Assembly: GCF_003837865.1 (NCBI RefSeq) | Contig: NZ_RQIS01000012.1 | Coordinates: forward strand, 21,570 to 85,569 | Length of the DNA stretch: 64,000 nt | From: Paraburkholderia dinghuensis | GTDB taxonomy: Bacteria > Pseudomonadota > Gammaproteobacteria > Burkholderiales > Burkholderiaceae | Reading direction: 5' to 3' | In this document: in pieces, positions 8,679 to 17,179 of the stretch | Layout: each line of letters starts with the position of its first letter | How positions within the stretch are numbered: the stretch's first letter is position 1 | Notes under the pieces: model-generated | The model's database searches: none | Seen by the model: only the letters and a program-made list of their open reading frames with translations | Told to the model about the DNA's origin: nothing | Program-made: the position numbers and the translations under genes

Positions 8679-9284
8679 ATGAAAGTCATCGCTTTCGAGC
8701 GTAACCTGCAAGGTACGGGTGCGAGCCGCCGCCTGCGCAATGCTGGCAAGACCCCTGGCATCGTTTACGGTGTCGGCGCCGAGCCGCAGCTGATCGAAGT
8801 CGATCACAACGCGCTTTGGCACGCCCTGAAGAAGGAAGCCTTCCACTCGTCGATCCTCGACCTTGAAGTGGCCGGCAAGTCGCAGCAAGTGCTGCTGCGC
8901 GACGTGCAATACCACCCGTTCCGTCAGCTCGTGCTGCACGTGGACTTCCAGCGTGTCGATCCGAGCAAGAAGATCCACACGAAGGTGCCACTGCACTTCA
9001 TGAACCAGGAAACGAACCCGGCCGTCAAGCTGTCGGGCGCGATCATTTCGCACGTCCTGAACGAAATCGAAGTTGTGTGCCTGCCGGGCGCGCTGCCCGA
9101 ATTCGTCGAAGTTGACCTCGCGAAGATCGAAGCTGGTCAGACGCTGCACGCCAAGGACATCGCACTGCCCGCCGGCGTGACGCTCGTCGCTCACGTTGAA
9201 GTGGAAAACCCGGTGGTCGCTTCGGCGACGGTTCCGGCCGGTGCCGTGGCGGCAGCCGAAGGCGAAGAAGCAGCAGCCGAGTAA
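8679..9284 (+). CDS. rplY: 50S ribosomal protein L25 (general stress protein CTC form)
   Basis: L25 binds 5S rRNA. The 201-residue protein is the long CTC form: N-terminal L25 beta-barrel (MKVIAFERNLQGTGASRRLR, GIVYGVG) followed by the TL5-like C-terminal domain and an Ala/Glu-rich acidic tail ending EGEEAAAE. The start at 8679 has GGAG at about -9. It is part of the prs-rplY-pth block and is followed by a clear terminator. Confidence 0.97.
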   Translation: MKVIAFERNLQGTGASRRLRNAGKTPGIVYGVGAEPQLIEVDHNALWHALKKEAFHSSILDLEVAGKSQQVLLRDVQYHPFRQLVLHVDFQRVDPSKKIHTKVPLHFMNQETNPAVKLSGAIISHVLNEIEVVCLPGALPEFVEVDLAKIEAGQTLHAKDIALPAGVTLVAHVEVENPVVASATVPAGAVAAAEGEEAAAE

Positions 9285-9339
9285 GCTGCGGCACACAAGC
9301 CGATATCCTCTCGATCCGTTTCAATGAAACGGTCGACGT

Positions 9340-9374
9340 AACCCGCCGCGGTTCCACCTCGGCGGGTTTTTTTT
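9340..9374 (+). terminator. Intrinsic terminator after rplY
   Basis: AACCCGCC (9340-9347) pairs with GGCGGGTT (9361-9368), and a run of eight T ends at 9374. It separates rplY from pth. Confidence 0.85.
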
Positions 9375-9438
9375 CGTGTTCTTTCCGTGCGGTATGCACG
9401 CATTCTTGCGCGCATTTCTGCATATCGGGCAACCGCAC

Positions 9439-10041
9439 ATGATCAAGTTGATCGTCGGACTCGGCAATCCCGGCGCCGAATACACCGCGACGCGCCACAA
9501 CGCCGGCTTCTGGTTCGTGGACCAGCTCGCGCGCGAAGCCGGCACGTCGCTGCGCGACGAGCGGCGCTTCCACGGCCATTACGCGAAGGCGCGGCTCTAC
9601 GGCGAGGAAGTGCATCTGCTCGAGCCGCAGACCTACATGAACCGGTCGGGCCAGTCGGTCGTCGCGCTTGCACACTTTTTCAAGATCCTGCCCGATGAGA
9701 TTCTCGTCGCGCACGACGAACTCGACCTGCCGCCCGGTGCCGTCAAGCTCAAGCTCGGCGGCGGTAGTGGTGGCCACAACGGTCTGAAGGACATTTCCGC
9801 GCATCTGTCGACGCAGCAGTACTGGCGGCTTCGAATCGGCATCGGGCATCCGCGCGACCTGATTCCCGAAAGCGCGCGTGCGGGCGCAAAGCCCGACGTC
9901 GCGAACTTCGTGCTCAAGCCGCCGCGCAAAGAAGAGCAGGATGTGGTCGACGCGTCGATCGAACGCGCGCTCGCCGTGATGCCGACGTTCGTGAAGGGCG
10001 AAACCGAACGCGCAGTGATGCTGCTGCATCGCAATGGTTAA
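9439..10041 (+). CDS. pth: Peptidyl-tRNA hydrolase
   Basis: Pth recycles peptidyl-tRNAs released by stalled ribosomes. The 200-residue protein shows all family signatures: LIVGLGNPGAEYTATRHNAG (with the catalytic His), TYMNRSGQSV, and HDELDLPPGAVKLKLGGGSGGHNGL. The ATG at 9439 places the GLGNPG motif at residues 7-12 as usual. No strong ribosome-binding site is visible. hisC follows after 12 bp. Confidence 0.97.
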   Translation: MIKLIVGLGNPGAEYTATRHNAGFWFVDQLAREAGTSLRDERRFHGHYAKARLYGEEVHLLEPQTYMNRSGQSVVALAHFFKILPDEILVAHDELDLPPGAVKLKLGGGSGGHNGLKDISAHLSTQQYWRLRIGIGHPRDLIPESARAGAKPDVANFVLKPPRKEEQDVVDASIERALAVMPTFVKGETERAVMLLHRNG

Positions 10042-10053
10042 TGGGAGAGTGTC

Positions 10054-11121
10054 TTGAGTCGTTACTGGAGTGACATCGTCCACCGTCTCGTGCCGTACGT
10101 GCCGGGCGAACAACCCGCGCTCGCGAAGCCGGTGAAACTCAACACCAACGAGAATCCGTACCCGCCGTCGCCGCGCGTGGTGGAGGCGATTCGCGCGGAA
10201 CTCGGCGACCACGGCGAATCGCTGCGTCGCTATCCCGATCCGGTGTCGAAGCGGCTGCGTGCAGCCGTTGCCGCGCATCATGGACTGAACACCGATCAGG
10301 TATTCGTCGGCAACGGCTCCGACGAGGTGCTCGCGCACGCGTTCCAGGCGCTGCTCAAGCACGACTTGCCGCTCCTCTTTCCCGACATCACCTACAGCTT
10401 CTACCCGACTTACGCACGGCTCTACGACGTGCAGTACCGTACCGTGCCGCTCGACGATGCTTTCGCGATCCGCATCGAGGACTACGCGCAGCCGAACGGC
10501 GGCGTGATTTTCCCGAACCCGAACGCGCCGACCGGCCACGCACTGCCGCTCGCACAGATAGAAAAGCTCGTCGCCGCGAATACGGAATCGGTGGTTGTGA
10601 TCGACGAGGCCTATGTCGATTTCGGCGCCGAATCGGCGATCGCGCTGATCGACCGCTATCCGAACCTGCTCGTCGTGCACACGACGTCGAAGTCGCGCTC
10701 GCTCGCGGGCATGCGCGTAGGTTTCGCGTTCGGTCACGCCGATCTGATCGACGCCCTCAACCGCGTGAAGGACAGCTTCAATTCGTATCCGCTAGACCGT
10801 CTGGCGCAAGCGGCCGCGACGGCCGCGTATGAAGACGCCGACTGGCTGCGCACGACCAGCTCACGCGTGATGGCGAGCCGCGAAAAGCTCACGGCCGCGC
10901 TTGTGCAATTGGGCTTCGAAGTCGTGCCATCGGCGGCGAACTTTGTGTTCGCGCGCCATCCGCAGCATGACGCGGTGCTCATCAGCACGAAGCTCCGTGA
11001 GCAGGAGATCTTCGTGCGGCACTTCAACGCACCGCGTGTGAACCAGCATTTGCGCATCTCGATCGGTACCGACGCCGAATGCGACACACTCGTCGCAGCG
11101 CTAAAGGACATCGTGAAATAG
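10054..11121 (+). CDS. hisC: Histidinol-phosphate aminotransferase
   Basis: This PLP-dependent class I/II aminotransferase acts in histidine synthesis. The 355-residue protein has the N-terminal KLNTNENPYPPSP motif of HisC, the VIDEAYVDFG aspartate that contacts PLP, the Schiff-base lysine in HTTSKSRSLAG (K213), and a C-terminal LRISIGTDAE arginine motif. Translation starts at TTG with GGGAGAG upstream. It lies outside the his operon next to pth; Burkholderiaceae often carry a second hisC copy, so this may be the paralogue rather than the operon copy. Confidence 0.93.
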   Translation: MSRYWSDIVHRLVPYVPGEQPALAKPVKLNTNENPYPPSPRVVEAIRAELGDHGESLRRYPDPVSKRLRAAVAAHHGLNTDQVFVGNGSDEVLAHAFQALLKHDLPLLFPDITYSFYPTYARLYDVQYRTVPLDDAFAIRIEDYAQPNGGVIFPNPNAPTGHALPLAQIEKLVAANTESVVVIDEAYVDFGAESAIALIDRYPNLLVVHTTSKSRSLAGMRVGFAFGHADLIDALNRVKDSFNSYPLDRLAQAAATAAYEDADWLRTTSSRVMASREKLTAALVQLGFEVVPSAANFVFARHPQHDAVLISTKLREQEIFVRHFNAPRVNQHLRISIGTDAECDTLVAALKDIVK

Positions 11122-11143
11122 CGTGCCCGCTGCATGCATGGCC

Positions 11144-11174
11144 AAAAAAAAACGCGCCCATGGGCGCGTTTTTT
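11144..11174. terminator. Bidirectional terminator between hisC and the ferredoxin gene
   Basis: A run of A, then CGCGCCCATGGGCGCG and a run of T: the arms (11147-11160 and 11161-11174) are perfectly complementary. It can stop transcription from hisC (plus) and from the ferredoxin gene (minus). Confidence 0.85.
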
Positions 11175-11196
11175 ATACCGCACGCGAAGACGCTGT

Positions 11197-11454
11197 TCAG
11201 CCCTTCTTCGCCGCCATGAGCGCGTGATACTTCTGCATCAACTGCTCGGGCGATTCGAGGTGCTCAGGATCGCGCGGGATGCACTCCACCGGACACACCT
11301 GGATGCACTGCGGTTCACCGTAGTGGCCGACACACTCAGTACATTTGTCCGGATCGATCACGTAGATTTCCGGGCCCATCGAAATCGCGTCGTTCGGGCA
11401 CTCGGGCTCGCAGACGTCGCAATTGATGCACTCGTCGGTAATCATCAGGGCCAT
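11197..11454 (-). CDS. YfhL-type 4Fe-4S dicluster ferredoxin
   Basis: The 85-residue protein starts MALMITDECINCDVCEPECP, giving the first C-x2-C-x2-C-x3-C cluster motif. A second motif (CTECVGHYGEPQCIQVCPVEC) contains the extended insertion typical of the Alvin/YfhL ferredoxin family. It is cytoplasmic and transfers electrons at low potential; its redox partners are not evident from the context. It is followed on the same strand by the bidirectional terminator and preceded by coaD (88 bp). Confidence 0.9.
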   Translation of the reverse strand: MALMITDECINCDVCEPECPNDAISMGPEIYVIDPDKCTECVGHYGEPQCIQVCPVECIPRDPEHLESPEQLMQKYHALMAAKKG

Positions 11455-11542
11455 GCTTTTCTCACTTCATGCCGGCTCGGGGCCGACGTCGTTGCTGAGC
11501 CCTTAAGTTTACGCGGGTTTGCATCGACGCGCTGTCGGACCC

Positions 11543-12037
11543 TCACGCGCGCGGGGCTAATCCCGAAACCTTGTCCCGCAAACGCTTTTCCACCGACGGG
11601 AACACGAATTTGCTCACGTCGCCACCCAACTGGGCGATTTCTCGCACGATAGTGCCGGAAATGAACTGATATTGATCCGAAGGCGTCATGAACATCGTCT
11701 CGACGTCGGGCAACAGATAGCGGTTCATACCCGCCATCTGGAACTCGTATTCGAAATCCGATACCGCGCGCAGACCCCGAACGATCACGCGCGCGTTGTT
11801 GCTGCGCACGAAATCCTTCAGCAACCCCTTGAAGCTCATCACCTGCACGTTCGCGTAGTGGCCGAGAACCTCGTGGGCAATATCGAGCCGCTCTTCAAGC
11901 GTGAAGAAGGGCTTCTTGTTGCGGCTGTCGGCGACGCCTACCACCAGCGTGTCGAAGATGCTCGACGCACGCCGCACGAGATCTTCATGACCGCGCGTGA
12001 GCGGATCGAAGGTACCGGGGTACACGGCGACTACCAT
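11543..12037 (-). CDS. coaD: Phosphopantetheine adenylyltransferase
   Basis: CoaD transfers AMP to 4'-phosphopantetheine in coenzyme A synthesis. The 164-residue protein has the nucleotidyltransferase motif PGTFDPLTRGHEDLVRR (the T/HxGH signature is TRGH), NNARVIVRGLRAVSDFEYE, and ISGTIVREIA. The ATG at 12037 gives MVVAVYPGTFDP, the family's standard start; the upstream extension to 12070 is not conserved. Confidence 0.97.
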   Translation of the reverse strand: MVVAVYPGTFDPLTRGHEDLVRRASSIFDTLVVGVADSRNKKPFFTLEERLDIAHEVLGHYANVQVMSFKGLLKDFVRSNNARVIVRGLRAVSDFEYEFQMAGMNRYLLPDVETMFMTPSDQYQFISGTIVREIAQLGGDVSKFVFPSVEKRLRDKVSGLAPRA

Positions 12038-12174
12038 GAGGCTTCTCCTCTCAACATAAATGGGGCGCAATACATTGATACGCTGCCGGATCGCTCCGTT
12101 CGTGCGCGCCGCGATGCTGGCGCACGGACTTGCCTCGCGATGAGTCCGCCCGCCGCTTCGCTATCGAACGCGCA

Positions 12175-12819
12175 TTATTCCTCATTTTCGCGCTGCAGCA
12201 AATGATAGAAGACAGCCCCCGCCTTGCCCTCGCGCACCACGCTCCAGCCCGCCAGCTCCGGCCGCGCTGCCGGATCGAGGCGCTCGCCGGACTCGACGTA
12301 GAGGCGACCACCCGGCGCGACGAGCGGTGCAGCGACTACCAGCGCGCGCGTGAGGAGCGCGGCGTCGCCGAACGGCGGATCGAGGAACACCACATCGAAC
12401 GAACCCGCGGCAAGACTGGCGGCGAGCCGCAACGCGTCGGCTTCGGCAATTTCGATCGTTCGCGCCGCGAGGCGCGCCTGATTCGCGCGCAGTTGCGCGG
12501 CAGCGCGCGCATTGCGCTCGATCATCACGACGCGCGCGGCTCCACGCGACGCCGCTTCGAAGCCGAGCGCGCCGCTGCCTGCGAAGACATCGAGACAGCG
12601 CTGGCCGTCGAGTTGCTGGCCGAGCCAGTTGAAGAGCGTCTCGCGCACGCGGTCGGGCGTGGGTCGCAGGCCGTCGAGATCGAGCACGGGCAGTGGCGTG
12701 CGCTTCCAGTCGCCGCCGATGATGCGGATCGCGTGCGCGCCGCCGCGCGCGGCCTTGCCCGGTGCTGCGGGCGAAACGGACCGGGCGCCGGACGGACGTG
12801 AAGATGGGGAACGGGGCAT
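12175..12819 (-). CDS. rsmD: 16S rRNA (guanine966-N2)-methyltransferase RsmD
   Basis: The 214-residue protein contains the SAM-binding motif DVFAGSGALGFEAASRGA, the pre-motif RPTPDRVRETLFNWL characteristic of RsmD, and the catalytic FLDPPF (a DPPY variant). The first 30 residues are Ala/Pro/Ser-rich and poorly conserved; the true start could be slightly further in, before IRIIGGDWKR. It is divergent from ftsY and upstream of coaD, the ftsY/rsmD-coaD arrangement found across proteobacteria. Confidence 0.93.
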   Translation of the reverse strand: MPRSPSSRPSGARSVSPAAPGKAARGGAHAIRIIGGDWKRTPLPVLDLDGLRPTPDRVRETLFNWLGQQLDGQRCLDVFAGSGALGFEAASRGAARVVMIERNARAAAQLRANQARLAARTIEIAEADALRLAASLAAGSFDVVFLDPPFGDAALLTRALVVAAPLVAPGGRLYVESGERLDPAARPELAGWSVVREGKAGAVFYHLLQRENEE

Positions 12820-13045
12820 GCGTTTTTCTATGCGGCTTTAGAGTATCTGGGCGACGCGACACGCGCGCCACCCCCCTGATGCGCGAACGTTACCACAGCC
12901 CTGCATTTACGCCGCACTGGTACCGCAACGACGCGGACCAGGACGCCTGATAAAATGCCATGTTTTCCGCGCGTTGCCGCCTTTTCCCCGACGTCGACGA
13001 CCGCTCCCCGGTCTGACCCGCAACGCGCCTCCACGACCCCAGATC

Positions 13046-14179
13046 ATGTTCAGTTTCTTCAAACGACTCCGCGGCACAAAGGCCGAAGAGAACGCACAGG
13101 CCGAAGCCGCGGACGCCGCCGCGACCGACGCAGCAGCCGAGGTCGAATCCGGGGCACCTTCGCCAGCGGAACAGCTCGCACAAGCAGCCCAGCCCGCGGC
13201 GACGCCCCCGCAAGCTGCTACCACCGTTGCCGTCGAGGCCGTTGAAATCGTCCCGCCGCCAGCACCCGAGGCCGCCGCGAAGCAGTCCTGGCTCTCGCGC
13301 CTGAAATCAGGCCTCGCAAAAACGAGTTCGAACCTCACGAGCATCTTCGTCAACGCGAAGATCGACGACGAGCTCTACGAGGAACTCGAAACGGCGCTCC
13401 TGATGTCGGACGCGGGCGTCGACGCGACCGAATACCTGCTGGAGACGCTGCGCCAGAAAGTACGCGCCGAGCGCCTCACGGACGCGCAGCAGGTGAAGAT
13501 TGCGCTGCGGCAGTTGCTCATCGATCTGCTGGCGCCGCTCGAAAAATCGCTCATGCTCGGCCGTGCACAGCCGCTCGTGATGATGATCGCGGGCGTGAAC
13601 GGTGCCGGCAAGACGACGAGCATCGGCAAGCTGGCGAAACATCTGCAGCACTTCGACCAGTCGGTGCTGCTCGCCGCTGGCGACACGTTCCGCGCCGCTG
13701 CGCGCGAACAACTCGCCATCTGGGGCGAGCGCAACAACGTGACGGTCGTCGCGCAGGAAAGCGGCGACCCGGCCGCCGTGATCTTCGACGCCGTGAGCGC
13801 GGCGCGCGCCCGCGGCATCAACGTGGTGATGGCCGACACGGCCGGCCGCCTGCCGACACAGCTTCACCTGATGGACGAGCTGAAGAAGGTCAAGCGCGTG
13901 ATCGGCAAGGCGCTCGACGGCGCGCCGCATGAAGTACTGCTCGTGATCGACGCGAACACGGGCCAGAACGCGTTGGCGCAGGTGAAGGCATTCGATGACG
14001 CACTCGGCCTGACGGGCCTCATCGTCACGAAGCTCGACGGCACGGCAAAGGGCGGGATCCTCGCGGCAATCGCGCGTCAGCGTCCGGTGCCGGTGTATTT
14101 CATCGGTGTGGGCGAGACGGTCGAGGACCTGCAGCCGTTCAGTGCGGAAGAATTCGCCGACGCGCTGCTCGGCAGCTGA
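13046..14179 (+). CDS. ftsY: Signal recognition particle receptor FtsY
   Basis: FtsY is the SRP receptor GTPase that targets nascent membrane proteins to the Sec translocon. The 377-residue protein has an Ala/Glu/Pro-rich acidic A-domain (residues 10-80), an N-domain, then the G-domain with GVNGAGKTTSIGKL (residues 183 on), DTFRAAAREQL, DTAGRLPTQ and TKLDGTAKGG. The ATG at 13046 gives MFSFFKRLRG, the typical start. A strong terminator follows. Confidence 0.96.
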   Translation: MFSFFKRLRGTKAEENAQAEAADAAATDAAAEVESGAPSPAEQLAQAAQPAATPPQAATTVAVEAVEIVPPPAPEAAAKQSWLSRLKSGLAKTSSNLTSIFVNAKIDDELYEELETALLMSDAGVDATEYLLETLRQKVRAERLTDAQQVKIALRQLLIDLLAPLEKSLMLGRAQPLVMMIAGVNGAGKTTSIGKLAKHLQHFDQSVLLAAGDTFRAAAREQLAIWGERNNVTVVAQESGDPAAVIFDAVSAARARGINVVMADTAGRLPTQLHLMDELKKVKRVIGKALDGAPHEVLLVIDANTGQNALAQVKAFDDALGLTGLIVTKLDGTAKGGILAAIARQRPVPVYFIGVGETVEDLQPFSAEEFADALLGS

Positions 14180-14198
14180 GCTGCTGCAACGTCATTAC

Positions 14199-14235
14199 AA
14201 AAAGGGCGTCGTTCTCCGGAACGACGCCCTTTTTT
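14199..14235. terminator. Bidirectional terminator between ftsY and maiA
   Basis: AAAAAGGGCGTCGTTC (14199-14214) pairs with GAACGACGCCCTTTTTT (from 14219), loop TCCG. T-runs occur in both orientations, so it serves the convergent ftsY and maiA transcripts. Confidence 0.87.
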
Positions 14236-14265
14236 CATGCATGCGCGAGGTTCACACCCGGTGTA

Positions 14266-14913
14266 TCACTCCGAGTCGGGCTGCGCGCCCGGCGCGGCTT
14301 TCGCGAACGCATCGAGTTGCGACGCGTAGTCGCTAATGCGCTGGATCGTCGGATAACGCGTCGTGTCGATCTTGAAGCGATTCGCGTTGAAGACCTGCGG
14401 AACGAGGCACAGATCGGCGATGGTGGGCGTGTCGCCGTAACAAAGCTTGCCCGTGCGCGGATCGTTCGCAAGGCGCTGCTCGAGCGACTCGAACCCCGAC
14501 TCAACCCAGTGGCGATACCACGCGTCTTTCGCGGCATCGTCGACGCCCAGCGTGTGTTTCACGTACTTCAGCACGCGCAGGTTGTTAAGCGGATGAATCT
14601 CGCACGCCACCTGCAGCGCCAGCGCGCGCACGTGCGCACGGTCCGCGAGGGCCTTCGGCAAGAGCGGCGGCTCAGGGTGCGTTTCCTCGAGATACTCGAT
14701 GATCGCGAGCGATTGCTGGATTGCGTGCTGTTCGTCGTCGATCAGCGTCGGCACGATGCCGTCCGGGTTGATCTGCCGATAGTCCGGCTTCAGTTGCTCG
14801 CCGCCATCGCGCAGCAGATGCACCGGCACGTACTCGTATGACAGACCCTTCAGGTTCAGCGCGATACGCACGCGGTACGCCGCCGAACTGCGGAAATAGC
14901 TGTAAAGCTTCAT
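14266..14913 (-). CDS. maiA: Zeta-class glutathione transferase: maleylacetoacetate (or maleylpyruvate) isomerase
   Basis: The 215-residue protein begins MKLYSYFRSSAAYRVRIALN; the SSxxxRVRIAL motif is diagnostic of zeta GSTs, which use glutathione to isomerise maleyl- to fumaryl-acetoacetate or -pyruvate. The ATG at 14913 is chosen for this start; the in-frame upstream 26 codons are not conserved. The next gene upstream (FAH family, 37 bp away) would hydrolyse the product, so the pair forms the last two steps of an aromatic ring-cleavage pathway. Without the dioxygenase one cannot decide between the homogentisate and gentisate routes. Confidence 0.85.
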   Translation of the reverse strand: MKLYSYFRSSAAYRVRIALNLKGLSYEYVPVHLLRDGGEQLKPDYRQINPDGIVPTLIDDEQHAIQQSLAIIEYLEETHPEPPLLPKALADRAHVRALALQVACEIHPLNNLRVLKYVKHTLGVDDAAKDAWYRHWVESGFESLEQRLANDPRTGKLCYGDTPTIADLCLVPQVFNANRFKIDTTRYPTIQRISDYASQLDAFAKAAPGAQPDSE

Positions 14914-14950
14914 GCTCCTCTCGTTCTCCTTATGAATTCTTGCGCTGCGC

Positions 14951-15649
14951 TCACACCACGCGCACGGCGAACTCGCCGAGCCCTTCGACACCGCCGCGCA
15001 TCAGATCGCCCTTCACCACTGCGCCAACGCCCTCGGGCGTGCCGGTGTAGATCAGGTCGCCCGCCTTCAACTCGAACAACGTCGAAAGAAACGCGATCGT
15101 ATCGGCGACCGGCCAGATCATCTGCGAGACGTCTGAGCGCTGCTTGTCCTCGCCGTTCACGGAAAGCCAGATTGCGCCGCGAGCGACCTGCCCGACCTGC
15201 GTGACGGGATGAATGGGGCCGATCGGTGCCGAATAGTCGAAACCCTTCGCGATGTCCCACGGACGGCCAAGCTTCTTCGCTTCGGTCTGCAGGTCGCGGC
15301 GTGTCATGTCGAGGCCAAGCGCGTAGCCAAATACGTGTTCAAGCGCACTCGCGACGGGGATATCCTTGCCGCCCTTTCCGATCGCCGCGACAAGTTCCAT
15401 CTCGAAGTGGACGTTCGACGACCGCGCGGGATACGGGAATTCAGCGATCGCGCCAGGGGCGACGTAGAGAATCGCATCGGCCGGTTTTGCGAAGAAAAAC
15501 GGCGGCTCGCGATCCGGATCGTGGCCCATTTCGCGCGCATGCGCTTCGTAGTTGCGTCCGACGCAATAGATGCGCCGCACCGGGAACTGCTGGTCGCTAC
15601 CCGCGACCGGCACCGCTGCGGGAGGCGTCGGTTCAAAAGCGTAGGTCAT
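14951..15649 (-). CDS. Fumarylacetoacetate hydrolase family protein
   Basis: The 232-residue protein has the short FAH fold: IYCVGRNYEAHAREMG, PPFFFAKPADA, and the metal-binding glutamates in SSNVHFEMELVAAIGKGG; LIYTGTPEGVGAV near the C-terminus. Length and motifs resemble fumarylpyruvate hydrolase (NagK) and other single-domain FAH enzymes more than the 420-residue fumarylacetoacetase. It is upstream of maiA in the same operon. Fumarylpyruvate or fumarylacetoacetate hydrolysis is the likely reaction; this is inferred from the pairing. Confidence 0.85.
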   Translation of the reverse strand: MTYAFEPTPPAAVPVAGSDQQFPVRRIYCVGRNYEAHAREMGHDPDREPPFFFAKPADAILYVAPGAIAEFPYPARSSNVHFEMELVAAIGKGGKDIPVASALEHVFGYALGLDMTRRDLQTEAKKLGRPWDIAKGFDYSAPIGPIHPVTQVGQVARGAIWLSVNGEDKQRSDVSQMIWPVADTIAFLSTLFELKAGDLIYTGTPEGVGAVVKGDLMRGGVEGLGEFAVRVV

Positions 15650-16013
15650 CGGACTCTCCAATCTGCTTGAAACGGCGCGGACCGATCGGCAGCGCGAATT
15701 GGCAGTGTAACGCGCGGTGCTTATGCTGCGTGACAGGGCTTGCCTTATGGATAAGGGCGACCTCCGCCGCGCCGAGGCGAGGCGCGGGAAGCACGCCACC
15801 GCTGATGCACTCGCGCGCTTGCGGATGCGCAGCCGCGAAAGCGAGCCGTATCGTGAAGGCCTTGGCACGGGACATTCGTCCGCACCTGCGTCGCGCGAGA
15901 CGCCCTGCCCCCATGCGCGCCTCATGCGATACTTCGAGCATCCCCGCCATTTCAAGACGACCGCAGCCTCCCGCGCATTGCCCGCGCGTGGATGCCAGAG
16001 GATCCCGCTTTCC
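15650..16013. other. Intergenic region between the divergent FAH and ybiB genes
   Basis: It should hold promoters for both directions. A small inverted repeat CCTTAT-GG-ATAAGG lies near 15744-15757. No convincing -35/-10 pair or gene was seen; the plus-strand frame open through here is only an upstream extension of ybiB. Confidence 0.4.
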
Positions 16014-16976
16014 ATGAACGCCCCCGATACCCCCGACACCTTTTCCTGCGCCCGATTCATCAAGGAGATCGGCCGCGGACCGAATGGCGCGCGCTCGCTG
16101 TCGCCCGAAGACACGCACACGCTTTTCACCGCGATGCTCGATGGCCGCGTGGCCGATCTTGAACTCGGCGCGGTTCTGCTCGCGTACCGGCTGAAGGGCG
16201 AAACCGCCGACGAACTCGCCGCGATGCTGGCCGCCGCACACGCGTCGTTCGCGCCGCTGGCATCCCCCGCGTGCGACTATCGCGCGGTCTCGATCCCCAG
16301 TTACAACGGCGCGCGCAAACAGCCAAATCTCGTGCCGCTACTCGCGCTGCTGCTCGCGCGCGAAGGCGTTCCTGTGCTTGTCCATGGCGTAAGCACCGAT
16401 CCGGGGCGTGTCACGAGTGCCGAAATCTTCGCGGAACTGAACCACCCGGCCGCACGCGACCACAGCGACATCGAAACCCAGCTCGCCGAGCGCTGCGTCG
16501 CCTTTTCGCCGATCGAAGCGCTCGCGCCGAAGCTCGCACGCCTGCTGGCGCTGCGCCGCCGGATGGGCGTGCGCAACTCGACGCACACGCTCGTGAAGCT
16601 GCTGCAGCCGTTCGCGCAGCCGGGACTGCGGCTCGTGAACTACACGCACCCGGCATACCGCGATAGCCTGAGCGCATTGTTCGCGGCGCACCCCGAAGCC
16701 GCGACGGGCGGAGCATTGCTCGCGCGCGGTACCGAGGGCGAAGCGGTCGCCGACACGCGCCGCCAGGTGCAAGTCGACTGGCTGCACGACGGTGTCTGCG
16801 AAACGCTGATCGAGCCGGAGCGCTCTTCGCCCGATGCCCCCGAAGTCACGCTGCCCGAGGACCGCGATGCGTCCACGACGGCGGCCTGGACCGAAGCGGT
16901 GCTGCGCGGCGATGTGCCGGTGCCGACGGCGATTGCGCTTCAGATTGAGACGATCATGCGCATCGCGAAGCGCTGA
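16014..16976 (+). CDS. ybiB: YbiB family DNA-binding protein (anthranilate phosphoribosyltransferase-like fold)
   Basis: The 320-residue protein resembles the glycosyltransferase family 3 / TrpD fold (GVSTDPGRVTSAEIF in place of the usual GTGGD glycine-rich loop; RRRMGVRNSTHTLVKLLQP). YbiB-type proteins lack TrpD activity and have been described as nucleic-acid-binding dimers; the altered PRPP loop here agrees with that. The ATG at 16014 gives the family's usual length; a longer frame upstream has no similarity. It is monocistronic and followed by the leuA leader region. Confidence 0.8.
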   Translation: MNAPDTPDTFSCARFIKEIGRGPNGARSLSPEDTHTLFTAMLDGRVADLELGAVLLAYRLKGETADELAAMLAAAHASFAPLASPACDYRAVSIPSYNGARKQPNLVPLLALLLAREGVPVLVHGVSTDPGRVTSAEIFAELNHPAARDHSDIETQLAERCVAFSPIEALAPKLARLLALRRRMGVRNSTHTLVKLLQPFAQPGLRLVNYTHPAYRDSLSALFAAHPEAATGGALLARGTEGEAVADTRRQVQVDWLHDGVCETLIEPERSSPDAPEVTLPEDRDASTTAAWTEAVLRGDVPVPTAIALQIETIMRIAKR

Positions 16977-17071
16977 ACGCAGCGGCGCATCAACAACGCC
17001 ATCGGCACACACCGGCACCTGTTCGCGCCGATCCCCATGATTTTCGAGATCACTCGGCAGTAAATTCGCTG

Positions 17072-17100
17072 TTGACACAAGCGCCCGTCCGGACTTAAAT
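17072..17100 (+). promoter_or_regulatory. Sigma-70-type promoter for the leuA transcript
   Basis: TTGACA (17072-17077), a 17-bp spacer and TTAAAT (17095-17100). A start point about 7 nt downstream would fall at or just before the ATG of the leader mini-ORF at 17108, so that ORF would be translated from a leaderless or nearly leaderless end. The promoter is more than 400 bp upstream of leuA. Confidence 0.65.
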
Positions 17101-17107
17101 TGGACAA

Positions 17108-17179
17108 ATGCGTTCCCTCCCGAACACCCTCCGAATTACCTTCGGCCGCCTAGCGGCCCTATCGCTACGTCTAGCGTAA
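17108..17179 (+). CDS. Candidate leucine leader peptide of leuA (23 residues)
   Basis: The ORF ATG...TAA encodes 23 residues, six of them Leu (positions 4, 8, 15, 18, 20 and 22). The last four Leu codons are all CTA, the rarest Leu codon in such GC-rich genomes, packed in the final nine codons before the stop (CTA GCG GCC CTA TCG CTA CGT CTA GCG TAA). Leu enrichment, rare codons, position just after a good promoter and 5' of leuA are all hallmarks of ribosome-mediated attenuation. The ORF is too short for normal gene finders. Whether it is translated is inferred. Confidence 0.6.
   Translation: MRSLPNTLRITFGRLAALSLRLA

Noticed and set aside
9043..10737. 564-codon minus-strand frame opposite rplY, pth and hisC
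   Set aside because: It crosses three well-supported genes and a terminator, with no domain of its own.
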